A DNA stretch of 64,000 nt from Paragyromitra xinjiangensis. Its lineage: Eukaryota; Ascomycota; Pezizomycetes; Pezizales; Discinaceae. A program made the translations under genes and the position numbers. How positions within the stretch are numbered: position 1 is the first letter of the stretch; every line of letters starts with the position of its first letter. The notes under the pieces were generated by a model. The model was given only the letters and a program-made list of their open reading frames with translations, did no database searches and had not been told where the DNA came from. The stretch lies in assembly GCA_038503065.1 (NCBI GenBank), contig JBCAMK010000002.1, forward strand, positions 1,736,001 through 1,800,000, given 5' to 3'. Shown piece after piece: positions 32,569 through 44,600 of the stretch.

Positions 32569-33270
32569 ATGTTCTTCCGAAGAACTATCATTGCCCTTTG
32601 CGTGGCTGCTATATTTTCTCCCCTCAGTGCCGTATTAGCACAAACCCCTGTAGAAAGTGCATCATCCACCAGTATTGATCCTGCTACTGCAACTCAACAA
32701 TCGTTGGTCAGCCCTACCATCACTGCGACACCAGTCTCCGACTCAGTATCTCCAGTCAGTTCCGTGCCAGTCTCCACTTCCACCGCAGGACTCGGATACT
32801 ACCCCACAATCCCCGGCCAGTCCTATGACGACTCTGACACAAGCGTAACACCCGCCTCGGAGGATGCCGCCGGCGCAGATGGAACCTCAGACACATTCAT
32901 CAACATCCCCCTCGGTGCCGAAATCGCTATAATCTCCGTAGTCGTCCTCGCTGGTATTGCCGGCCTCATTGTTGGTCTTTTGTGGTATCAACGCCGCCGC
33001 CGTCAATGGGAAATCCAAGGCAGACGCCGCTCCCTCGTCCCCAGACTCACGATGAACGAGAACGGAGAATTCAAAATGTCCAGACCTGTCTATATCCGCG
33101 ATTCGATTGCAGCTACTCCGATAATTGCCGTCACTCCTGCTACACGCCCGCATTCGGGCAGCACCGTTGCTAGCTTCGACCCAGTTGATTTGGAGAAGGG
33201 TAACGAGAGGAGCGAGTTCGAAGGCGAGGTGAAGGTTACTGGATGGAAGAAGGTCTTCTCAAAGAAATAG
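32569..33270 (+). CDS. Signal-peptide, Ser/Thr-rich, single-pass membrane protein
   Basis: A single-exon gene of 233 residues. Residues 1-24 form a signal peptide (basic MFFRR start, hydrophobic core, cleavage likely after AVLA). Residues 25-115 are Ser/Thr/Pro-rich and probably O-glycosylated. Residues 118-140 form one transmembrane helix (AEIAIISVVVLAGIAGLIVG), followed by the stop-transfer run QRRRRQ. The cytoplasmic tail of about 93 residues is basic, then acidic (DPVDLEKGNERSEFEGE), and ends in a basic KKVFSKK. The layout resembles fungal wall-stress or Mid2/axial-budding-type sensors, but there is no recognisable WSC or cysteine-rich head, so the function is unknown. It stands alone between two gene-poor stretches. 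The A-rich context before the ATG (ACTTCCAAT) and the T-rich 3' flank look like a normal transcription unit. Confidence 0.82.
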   Translation: MFFRRTIIALCVAAIFSPLSAVLAQTPVESASSTSIDPATATQQSLVSPTITATPVSDSVSPVSSVPVSTSTAGLGYYPTIPGQSYDDSDTSVTPASEDAAGADGTSDTFINIPLGAEIAIISVVVLAGIAGLIVGLLWYQRRRRQWEIQGRRRSLVPRLTMNENGEFKMSRPVYIRDSIAATPIIAVTPATRPHSGSTVASFDPVDLEKGNERSEFEGEVKVTGWKKVFSKK

Positions 33271-36200
33271 ACGCTTGGTAATTTATAATTACAGCTATGG
33301 GTTTACGATGGGGGGGTTTTTTTTAAAAAAGATGTGGATGCGTCTTTGGGGCTTCTTTGATAAATACTAGGGATCTTGCTTTTTTGGTTGTATTGTAACT
33401 TTTCTTTTAAGAATTGGGACTTTGCATGTGGTTTTGGTGTTCGCGGTTGTCTTGTTTTTTTTGCTTCTCTACTTCTTGGTATATATGGGTTGGGCTACTG
33501 TCTTTTTCTTTTGTTCTGTTTTTTTTTCTTTCCAAGTGTTTTGATATGACTTTCTCTCGTTAACCGCTGGATGGTCGGTTAGTCGGTTCTTTTTTTTCTT
33601 TCTGTTTCTTCTGTGCAGTGGAAGAGTTGGTGTTCCATCTGTATCTGTATGTTCTTGAGTCTTTGATCACGGCTCTGATGGTGTCATCTATCGCTACCTG
33701 AAGGTGTAGCTAGCCTTTTGGGGTACTGGCGGGGGATGGGGAATATCGTCATTTACCAACACCGACAATATTAATATTAGACATTTTGAGAACAACTTTC
33801 CACTTTCAAGAGTTGTAGAAATCGAACGATAATAGAATTAGGCAGAAAGCTACATACATTATTGCCAACCCCATGGATCCTGCAGCCTGATACACAAGAT
33901 GTCGCGAGTGTGTGACCCCTGCCGATATCTTAAAACAACAACGACATGCGGGTCTTGGTACTGTACTCGCAACGACACAACATTCGTGAGATAGTGGATA
34001 GAATCCCGCGCGGATAAATTCTTGAAGCAGTTAACGTCTCGTAGGTTCGAGTAATACGCAATAATGACGGCTTGAACTTTCGCGTCGTGTTTCAACAAGT
34101 AGATTTTTTTTTTCTTCTGAGGAAAAGCCACATAGCGTCTTAGTTACTCGATACACTACCATAATGCTGAGCTCACTCACCGGCGCCAAGGTGGTGGTGG
34201 GGGATTACATGTAGTGATGGTTAGCGGTAGTTATGCATGTTGACCCTACGCAGCCACTAATAGATCATGGCGGCTAGGCAGCCAAGAAAATCATTGGTTA
34301 TCACTCGACACAGTCATACCCCGCAGTTACTGCATAATTGGATCTGATCAGGATTACTTTGTTATTGGGCTAGATTTAAGGTTCAGGGTTCTTATTACTA
34401 TTCATCGCTAGCCTTCAATGGAATTGTGGTTATCAAAGTCGCCAATTAGAGTTGAATCCAAGCGCCGAAATCGAAGCCCCAGATTGGTTCTTTAAGATGA
34501 CATGGTACTCCACACTTTATCAGAGCTGAGGTACTGGTGAGTAGTGGCTATCCTCGAAGTAAGCGGTGATTCAGTGATGTCATTTGCTATATCTCGAGGT
34601 GGTCTTTACATGCACGGGGAATGCTGAGTGAGAACCCACGTGCCGGGTTGCCGATCGAGACCCCCATAGATTTTTTTAAGGCGAGAGATAGAATCCCGCG
34701 CTGATATCTCTATTCAATCATGTCGGATTCCGTGTTATCTGCGGGGAGGGAGGAGAATACTCGGTTTCCAAACTCAAATTCTTTAGATTGTAAGCTCCGA
34801 TGTATGTAATTGATAGGGACTAAAACGGATGGTTTTCCGGGGGGGAGGGGTCTGTAGGGACGTAGAGATCCGACTATGGGTCAAGTATTGCCCTGGATGT
34901 ATTTAAGGACTTTTCTTCGGTCCGGTGAGGGATCACAGTAATTTTGAGATACTAGCTAATCCTAAATCACTTCAATGGGTCTATCACATACCGTCTATAG
35001 CTAAGGAGGAGAATGTGTTATAGGTAATTATTATATGGAAAGTCAACAGATATTCCGGTAAAGCTATCACTTAGGGAACTATCTCCGCAAAAAAAAAAAC
35101 TATGTGAAAGTAAGCCAGCTGGTTACAAGGTAGAGCACGAAGCATCGAGGACTTTTCCTGGTATCTACACGTTGTATAGCCTTCATTCCTTAGATACCAA
35201 ACTCCTGCGAGAGACCCACAATGTATTAGCCCCTAATCCGATTGGCTTGAGCAAACAGCGAGTGAGGACCTGTGAGGCAACCCCTGAACAAATCCTAGTA
35301 TCATGCATTAATGTTTCTCATCGGATCGTCTATTGGAGCAGGGATTACTTTGTAGTGCACCACAGCAAATCAAAGTTACCCACTTCGCTAATTCGTCGCT
35401 CACATAGTACAAAAACCTGCTCGAGACGCCAGGGCTTGGGATCTGCAAATAAGGGTGTGATATGGGATCTTGGACTCGTTGATTGATTGATGGCTTGTGG
35501 GATAGGGAAATGCAGGATTTATAGCCTACTTAGGCTAAGAATTTCCTTATAATCTACGGTTGGTAAGCATACATGGAGTCTTAATAATATCGTGTGCTGT
35601 CACATCGGGAACGTTAAGTCCTAATAGGAATTTGATTAGAGCGACAAATATTACAAGAATCAGACAACGTCTAGAGCTTTCTTAGCAAATTGCCCTAACC
35701 CTTGTTGTAGTGCTGTAACAGTTCCAGCCAGCTTCGGTCTAAGCGCAATCCAAATATCCTGTATTGAAAACGTGCTCCCTAGCCTCCACTACCATATTTC
35801 TCTCCCACCTTGATTTGTCCTAGATACATGTCTTTGCATTGGATTTATTTGCTATAGCGCTATTCGTTGGATCGCGTATTTGGATGTTGAAGACTGCAGC
35901 CATGAGGTTTTCTAGGCAACGATTTCAGGTATTTCTGGTGACAACTTTGTATATAAAAAGCTTGTGAGAAACATTGAAGACAGTACGAGTATTTAATCAA
36001 GCTTTTATCTCTTTCTCTATTCTTGACCTTCAGGGGAGCTTAACACGGATATCTTCGAGTGATAGTCTATGAATAGCTAAGTGCCAAGCAAGCCACCAGC
36101 ACAAAGGCGTCTGTTCGCTAAAATAAGAATATATTTAGCATTGTGGCTTAAAGTGCCCTGTAACAAGGTATAATCCTTGGAAGTACAACGTCAAGCAAAA

Positions 36201-38038
36201 TTCCGCGCCTCTTTAACCGTGATATAAAACTCCGGGTGATCCTTTCATTTGCAACAAATTAGGTTTTTGTGGGAACTCCAACACCAGCGACCAAAGCAGC
36301 GGGGGGCCAATGTCTGGACTCTGGACATCCCAGGAAAGGGTCTGATGGATTCCTGCTGGCCCCCGCAATTCGGTTGGGTTAACGAGGCCGAATCTGCCCG
36401 CAATTTCCCTTGGAGACTGTGGTAACCACATTCGATTGTTTGATCAGCACTTTGGAAAGGGAATTGGCTGACTTTGATCTATTTATAGAACAAAGGAGCA
36501 CCCGCTTCTGCGCGCTGCGATCCAGCGGTTTGAGATGCGAAGATGCGAACATACATGCACTCACGATGGGTGAGGTCATGAAGATATCTAAATCGTCTTG
36601 GTTTTCTCATTGGACACTGGCACGATTTCCCGCGTTCACAGTCATTGTCATACATGGTAGATTTCCGGCCGAGAGACTAGTCGGAAGGTCTTTTGTTCCG
36701 AGTTCCGACCGATTCAACAACCCTGCTGCGAGTTCGGCCCGCTAATCACGCACTCACGTGCTAGTGATTCCGAATCTTCAATTAGCCGCGATTGGACCAT
36801 TATTAATGCGACCTTTTTGAGTCATAAATATCCCTGCACACTTTAAAAAAGCCTTCGTTGGCTTCCGGCTACTAACTTTGGAACCTCCGTTACCACCGCG
36901 TGGGGGCTGAGAATTGATCCTGCATCGTTTATTTAGGGCATGCACACTTAACTGGTCAGTTATTCGGATCCTTTACACTGAATCGATGTTTATTAAGTTT
37001 CCTTTCTGTAGAATGACGACGAGTCGCGGACGTTGAACGAGGGTGCCCTGTTACCCCCCCCAACATATCGATATGTCAGATGTCGAGCATATCAGATTTT
37101 CTAATTTCTATCATTAGAAATCTCTCCCGAACACCAATCATCGTTAAAACCGCACCTTTCATACCACAATAACCATAATACAACATAATCGCTCTGGAAA
37201 AAAAAGAAAATAAATATACAAATTACCAGCTATCTCAACCTTGCTACTAACTCTCCTTCCTCTAAATCGATGCCGCTAACGAAAATATCCAGCCATTTAC
37301 CCCCAATAAGATTAACACCATGAAATTTTCCAAGCCGATATACAACGCCCCACCAAGATGCAACATGCAAGATATAAAATCATAACTCCGTTAATAACGC
37401 CCCCAGGAACCAATAAACAAAGGAAACCCACGGATAATTTAGTCGCTAGAAAAAAAAAGCACAATCGAAGCGAAGATTAAAGGAAGATATAGGAAAGAAA
37501 TGAAGGGAGCCTGGGAGATAAGACATAAGGGACATGTGTTTCTGCAGAGTGATAGGAGAGTATTTGCAAAAGGAAAGGACAGTATCATTAGGAGGGGAGA
37601 GAATCGTAAGTGAGCCCAAGCCGCTTGGTGTATGAATCGATGAAAGGACGGTTGTGATTTGGTGGACTCGGCTAGGCCATCGGCAACGCCGAAAATATAG
37701 GGCGAGTCTGGCTTTCTGTCAGGTTGGTGAAACGACGGCAATTCAAGCAATAATCCGACTATTTGTACCGCACAACGCCCTGTGGCCAAGAGGAAACGGT
37801 ACGTGCCAAGTTGTACCTTAATGAGGTACGTGTGACACAGGCCTCGTCACACCAGAAATGCGGGGGGGCTGTGTCATAACACAGGGCCTCGACAGAGTAA
37901 ACCATTTCCGCGGAAATAACCATCCAACCTTCTTCCATCATTTCCGTATCACAAGCATCCCACACATAATTTCTGCCTTTTCGCCCTTGAAATCGCTAGG
38001 TGTCTATTATTTCCTCCGCATTCCACGTCCGTTAAGCC
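33271..38038. other. Long intergenic region, no gene seen
   Basis: 4.8 kb. A T-rich 3' flank to about 33,650 is followed by sequence without supported coding frames. AATCCCGCGCGGATA-like segments at about 34,003 and 34,690 match the arm of the inverted-repeat element at 3218-3365 and may be fragments of that family. TACATGTA at 34206-34213. Frames around 36,210-36,745 overlap on both strands and are not credible. Confidence 0.42.
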
Positions 38039-38659
38039 TCACATCGTTGCACAATTCAGATGCATCGGTGAGTATTCAACTTTGCGACCGTCTGCTGTGT
38101 ACCAATCTTCGAATTTGTAGTCTTCCGGATTGATTCGTTCAGACCTTTTCCTTCGGTATTGTGGCTGCTGTGATGATGATGATGACGACGACGACGACGA
38201 CGGCGATGGGGAGGCCATTGATGGGTTCGATGATGGACCATAAAATGCTGATGCTGGGGGGTACCCAGAATATTTTGGACTTGGGTTGCTTGTGACTGGA
38301 GATGCTAGCAAAGGCGATGGCTGTTGGTAGTTATAATCGTAAGACTGATATGAAATTCCGACCGGTGATGGTGGTGGTTGTAAGTATGTATTGGTGGGCG
38401 AAGAGGCTTGTAAGGGGGTGTACGCATACGGTATTTCGTTCGGTAAGGGTGAATAATTGTAAGTGTAGTTAAACTCCTGAAAATTGGGTGATGGGGGTTG
38501 GTTGTATGCATATGATTGCAGTTGCGCATGCTCAATCTTTGGAGAAAATGCACTGCTACTGTTTGGGGTAGTGGCCGCAGTGCTGGGCGAGTGGCATTCG
38601 GAGGAGTGAGTGCAGGAAATTGACGAGCGCTGAGATGTTGGGGAACTGCAACACGACAT
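38039..38659 (-). CDS. Ser/Pro/Tyr-rich low-complexity protein
   Basis: A 206-codon frame with strong compositional bias: Ser, Pro, Tyr, Asn and Gln dominate. Repeated short motifs such as YxYNYxPLP, YxSYDYNYQQPSP and SPSPSSSSS are visible. The poly-Ser run is coded by a (GAC/GAT-complement) trinucleotide repeat at 38173-38205. The last 40 residues are different: QYRRKRSERINPEDYKFEDWYTADGRKVEYSP is charged and looks like a folded or binding tail. No known domain. The stop comes right after a GTGAGG that could be a splice donor, so another 3' exon is possible. The intact frame through biased but non-simple sequence favours a real gene, perhaps an intrinsically disordered regulator. Confidence 0.6.
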   Translation of the reverse strand: MSCCSSPTSQRSSISCTHSSECHSPSTAATTPNSSSAFSPKIEHAQLQSYAYNQPPSPNFQEFNYTYNYSPLPNEIPYAYTPLQASSPTNTYLQPPPSPVGISYQSYDYNYQQPSPLLASPVTSNPSPKYSGYPPASAFYGPSSNPSMASPSPSSSSSSSSSSQQPQYRRKRSERINPEDYKFEDWYTADGRKVEYSPMHLNCATM

Positions 38660-41600
38660 TGCGAAGGGTGGGCTATTCTCAGGTTGAGTTGAGTTGGGGG
38701 CCTGCTGTGGATGGGGTCTGCTGTGGATGATGGGGGGGAGGGGTGATTAATATGGCCAGTTTCGGGGACGTGCTAACAAGGCCAGCCAGGAGGGCACCTG
38801 GCGCCCTAATATATCATCAAGACAATTCTCGAAGGAGTCACAAGAAAGTGTAGAGCGCTCTTGGCAAAGGGGATGGCGAAGCTTCTAACGTGGGTAGTTT
38901 GTTCATGGTTCTTCTGCATGCAATTTCACGCAGTCCATAACGTGGTAGCATATTTGCCAAATCATCGGACTTGACCGATTTCTACAAGTCCAGTTTGAAA
39001 TATTTCCTCGTTTGGTCACAAGGGACGGGCAGAGCACACGGGCCTATCTAATTACATAAACTCCTTTGTTAGAGCCCACGATAGTTCCTGAGAGGTGACC
39101 CTGACTCTCTGCTCACCTTCCTCGAACAGTTCTAGCAGGTTCTTGGCCAGGCTTAAGCTGACGTCGGACCTTTGCCCGAGGGTAACTATATGCAGATCTC
39201 TGGACATATCACAGCAGCCTTGCTCAAGGCTTTTCTGGAAACCGGTCCATGGCCCATCGAGAGAAAGAGAGAAAATGTTTGGTGAAAGCCTTGCCAGGAG
39301 GGGTTATGGTTGGCGAAGCAGGGTGAGCCCACATAGCTTGAGCTTAAACTACAGGATGATCTTGATTTTTACTTATTCTCTAGAATGAAACTGCACTCTT
39401 CTTAAGATTTGCTTGTGCTTCGCCTCGATTCCTGGTAAACGTCTCTTTTTCGGGGTTACCGTTATCGACTGGTTACATAAAACGCAACGTGTGTACGTGT
39501 GTACATACGTCTTCCCCAATACACTGCCGGCGGGCCACCCTCCGCGGTGGCTTCTAGCGATATTCTAGAACTTCATTCTTCACGTATGACAGACAACCAT
39601 AAACATATTCCCTATCAATTGGTCTGTGGAATCAGTGTGGATTGTCAAGGAAAAATACAGCGTGCACCCTGACCCACAAACGTCCCATTATGGAGTCAAG
39701 CAACTTGGGCGTGTCAGCTTTCCCGTTGGGAAGATTTGGTGGTCATCGTTCTCCGGATTCTACGATCTTTCCGTTGACTCATGGAGCTGGATTCTTATTG
39801 CGGGTAGGTTCCTCCGAGATTGCATATCTGGGGAACCACTTGCGTCAACTCGAGAGAAAAACAAAGGAAAAACATCTACAAACAGCTCCAGAAGTCTCCC
39901 TCTTACAGGCTGATTTACTGTTTCAAAAAAACTAACGTACGATAAGAACACGCATTGGGAACTCGGCCTCATCCAACCTCGCCTTACGGTAACCCGGAGT
40001 CCGGTCTCCGATTCTCGGGGTACCGAATTTTTATTTGCCGTAATAACGACTTGCGAATTATTTTCCTAAACGTTATATGAAAGTGAGCTGCGAACTATTC
40101 GGTCCGAATAGGTACTTCCACGTTCCTAAACTAATTCGTGGGCTACTTGCGCAACCCACCATGTCCGATTACATTGGTCCGGAGCTGATAGGTTTATGTC
40201 AATTTTTGGGCTATAAACCCCCGCTAGCATTCGATCGATCATGCTGCGGTACCACACAAAACGGGACGACATAAAAATTGCGGAAAACCAAGCCGCTGAC
40301 AGCACCATACCAAAAAAGGTTACTAACCAGTGAGTACTGGCTATCATCATTCCACGAATATCCCTATCATAGTTCCAGTTCTTCTTGGAGATTCTAGGGT
40401 GCAAAAATGGCTTCGGTGTAAGAATAGCCTTCTATCGTTTCCATTCTAGCCTTGTCATTGTTTTCCAAAGGGTATATAAGTGCTAACAAAATTATGATAG
40501 GTAATAACCTCGTGGATTTCACGGCACATATGTATATAAATGGAAACATCGTGTCCTGTGATTCACAAGGGTTCTAAGGGTGGGAAATGCCCCATACGAT
40601 GATCATCACTAAGTGCGTCTACTCCAAAGCGGATCAACTGCCTCGTGGCAAAGTTTCGACCGATCTAGGCTAGTTTCCTATCATCTGCGGTACAGCTTTA
40701 ATGCCATCTTGATGGTGGTGATACACCCGGTTCCAGTTTTTATTCGGGGTTTTAGCTATCGTGGTATTTGGTGAAGCCCATGGGCTTGAAGTGGAGTGCG
40801 TAGAGGCAGAAAATCTCCATCGGAAACCTGCTTGATCAAACCTAACCCTGATCATTTGTTTTTTTGGTGTAGCTGATCTTAAGCCCGTGAACCCACTGGC
40901 AAGTGCTACGGTGCACAAAACACGCCCAAAGTCTTGAATCGTCATCTTGTGAGGTGGACTGGCGTGACCTGCAGACGTAACTTGTGTCACTTAGGCTTGC
41001 CTGAAGGACCCTTTCACTGCCAGGGACGAGCAGAAACTTTAAATATAGTAATAATTTGGAACATTCTCTCGAAGGCTACAATTACCTTGCCACAGCATGC
41101 ACCACAGCATGCAGGACGTAAGGTCCCTATGGCGTATTGGGTTTCGGGCTGACTGGATGATGGGACTCATTGGATGATGGAGCAGGCAGTCTCAGGATTA
41201 CCAATAGCAAATTAATGGTTGTTCTTTCAGTTGATTGGGCTGAGTCTAAATACACTCAGCCCCTCCACTCAATATCGCGCTATAACTTTCCTTGCAGAAT
41301 TCAGCCCTTCCACGCCCAGCAATTATGTGGTCACATTGATTGCCTTATCACAGCAAAGAACTTGATTGTTGGATCAAAACCCGAAGATACGGGATACGGG
41401 ATACCTTCCTTGGGCGCCGCCGATTAATGGTCATAAAATATCACTCGAGACGCTCGGTGCTTTTTTTTGCCCCCGAAATACATGGTTGGATTTGCGAAGC
41501 GGAGTAGTGTTATTTTCGAATACACGATAGGCAAGTTATCCTCTCAGAGCTAGAAGGGCAGAGCGATGCCTAATAATTTGTTTTGAGATTACGCCCTAGG

Positions 41601-44600
41601 CTTCTTTACTCAGAGCTCCACAACCATCGCCAAGTGATTCAGAAAAGAAAACTTGGCTCGTTTAATTGGATTTTGTCATTTCTAACTCCGACGAAAATCT
41701 TATCTCATAGAAAGTACGATACCCTCAAAACGGCTATGCTGACAGGATTATGCTGTGCTGCACAAAAAACAAATTGCGAACCGACGTTTCCATAGCCAAC
41801 TTAATGACTTTTATGACTGTGACAAATAAGATAATCATATCGGAGATCGGTCCATCTGTGTAACTCAGCTTTGCTGCCGTTAATTTTATGCCAGTTTTTA
41901 GGGAAGGTCGTTTAGCATAAGTATGTTTCTGTCACAAATTCACCTCCGAGACATAGGCTTTGAAATTAAGCCCGGTCCGTCTGGTGGCAGAGGTCAAACT
42001 GATAGAGCTTGCTGAGACCTAGAGTATAGGAAAATCGCTGTGTATGCTTAAGCTTGATAAAGCTTTCACATGGTTAGGAGTGTGCACTATAGCCATGGCG
42101 TTTAAGAAAAGAAGCTTTCTGTGCGTGACGGGGTGTGTGACGGAAGCTGAATGATATAATTGGGTCGATGCTTTCACTTGAATGGACTAAAGCAAGACAA
42201 TTTTCGCCCAATCGGATGCGGTTTCTCCGCGGGAAGAATTCCTATTGTTCGTGAGCATTGGGTCGTTGATTCTTGCGATGGTATTGTGTCAATGAGACAA
42301 AATATCGTCTTCAACGGAGCGGAGCATCGTCGACCAGAGTAATTATAGCATGTCGCACTGTTGTACGAATCTCAACGTGTCTGTCGCACTTGGAGCACCC
42401 TTGTGGTTCACACGCATGTACGACCGCAAAGAAGAGAAAAAGGGCAATTGAAGCGACCGGCAGTGATTTTTACAATTTCGAGGGCTTCGAAGGGTATCGA
42501 TTAGGTTGCTTTTTCGTATCACGGGGTGGTTATGACGCGTTTTACTCCGCAGTTGCTACTCTATATATATACTTGGTTTTGCTATATACTTACATGTAGT
42601 TTTTGAGATGAGATCATGGCTTCCGATATCTCTTCATGGTGTAACAGGGCGGGAAGCACACCTTAGGTGCTTCTCACATTTAGAGAGGATACACTCCCAG
42701 GTATGGGTGCCACGCTTGTTATTCTCCGATTTCAGATCCTTGGCTATATTTATACCAGGAAAAGTAACTCAGCTGCATAATCGCTAAGTGCGGCCGCCCG
42801 ATTTCCCCTCAATTCAACTTGAGATAGCTTTTACAAGCCCCGCGGCCCGTACTCCTTCCTTCTCCACGTGACTTGACGGTTCACAACTACGTGCTAATTC
42901 GAGATATATCTAGGTGTGGAGGAAAACACTCGGTGCCGAACGACAGTCTTTATCTCTCTATCTGAAAAACCTCCACTAGGTCATTCCTTCCGTACGAAGG
43001 ATAAACATACTAAGGATCGAAGCTGGTCATGCAATGGTGGGCAGTTATCGCCAAATTTCAACACCGATATCGACCAAGATCTACTCAATCGTAAGAGTTG
43101 TTTCACCTGGCGATCTCACTTGGAAGAACTAGAAACCCACAGACATGGCAGACGATAAAACCTCATCTATGACGGTGTTTAAATCCATTAGGGAATAGCG
43201 CCACTCCCCCTGATCAATTGCGCAAACATACAAGGGTGTGCCAAGACGGTAAATTCCGATACTAACTTTAATTCAACTTCCTGGCTCCACATTTCCGCCG
43301 ATCCAATTGGCGTTCTCGTCTATCGTTCCGCTAAAACATGCCCGAGGCTTCGGAATTACCCGAGATTGACAGGTCGAAACTGTGACGGTGACTCGGACAT
43401 CCTTTTGACCATGGTTTTCTTATACGAACGACTATCTGGAACAGTTTTTACTCCAAAATAACCGGTTAAAATTGGTCTTAAACCTCCTGGAGCAAGGCAT
43501 TGAGTCCTGGGGTTTAATACATGAACACGGCGTAAAAGTTTTTAACTCCACCTGTTGATGGTTTACAGCAGCTTTTGTGTGACAAGATGGTTATTAGGGA
43601 GGCCGAAACACTAGTCCATAGCAACTTAGTATTATTTAATACTAATGAATCAGTGTATGTGTGTTTTTTACGAGTATTAGTCATTCCGAGCTCGAGTGAG
43701 AGCTTGTGATTCGGGTGGCGGATCTAATCATCAGTACCTCTGGTGTGTTCTCTCTTTTTTAGAGGTAGATTTACTATCAGGCCATATAGAGCCCCCCACG
43801 TAGAGACTGATCAGCACAAATAATATTCGTGGGAACGAGTTTTAGCTTCAATACCTGTTTGGCGTCCTGACCTCGAATGTCTCACATTAGCAGGATATAT
43901 CGTTTGCACATCAGACGCAATTGCAATAGCTAGATCTGTTGGTCGATACCCGGGGTGGCAAAAGTAATTGGAAGAAGCGGCGTGCTTTGATGAACCAAGA
44001 ACAGGCTCAACGGGACATCTCTACCAAAAACACGTATTTTCAGGTTCTTTTTTCCTGGCCCGAGTAAGTATGGTGTGATAGATTTACGGTCCGTACTACA
44101 TGAGCTATAGGTCAAGATACGAGGGGTGATGCATACGCGAAACAACACAAATGTTACTTCTATGTTTTAGAAATATGACGTGAATGTGAAACTAGTGATA
44201 AGGATAGCACTAAGCCCCGAGATAACACTGACCCCACGGAAATAAACCGAATGACGATCTATGCAATGACTTAGCCGTGAGCCCGATAAACCTTTTGCCG
44301 TCTATTTCTGCGTGTTTCAGCTCTGTGCACGTGATGCCCTCTAAGTTCTGTCCGATAACACAATTTCCCTCCAGTCAAAGTGCAACTCCAAGCCACAAAT
44401 TGGCACTCAGAAAAGCCTAAAGGCTTATGGCGCCACAGCCGACGGCCTTAACGCTTAGTCTAAGCTAAGCTAGGATCTATGTCATGAATGATCACTCGTC
44501 CCGCTTTAGCCTTGGGGTGGGTTTGCTGTACTTTTTCTTTTATTTTACTTGTATGGCCGACTTCGTCGGCAATATTCCTAAATGTCCGTGATACGAGGTA

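Noticed and set aside
33990..34710. Two AATCCCGCGC-GATA segments as ends of one long element
   Set aside because: They are in direct, not inverted, orientation and their flanks do not extend the match, so I treat them as separate fragments of a repeat.
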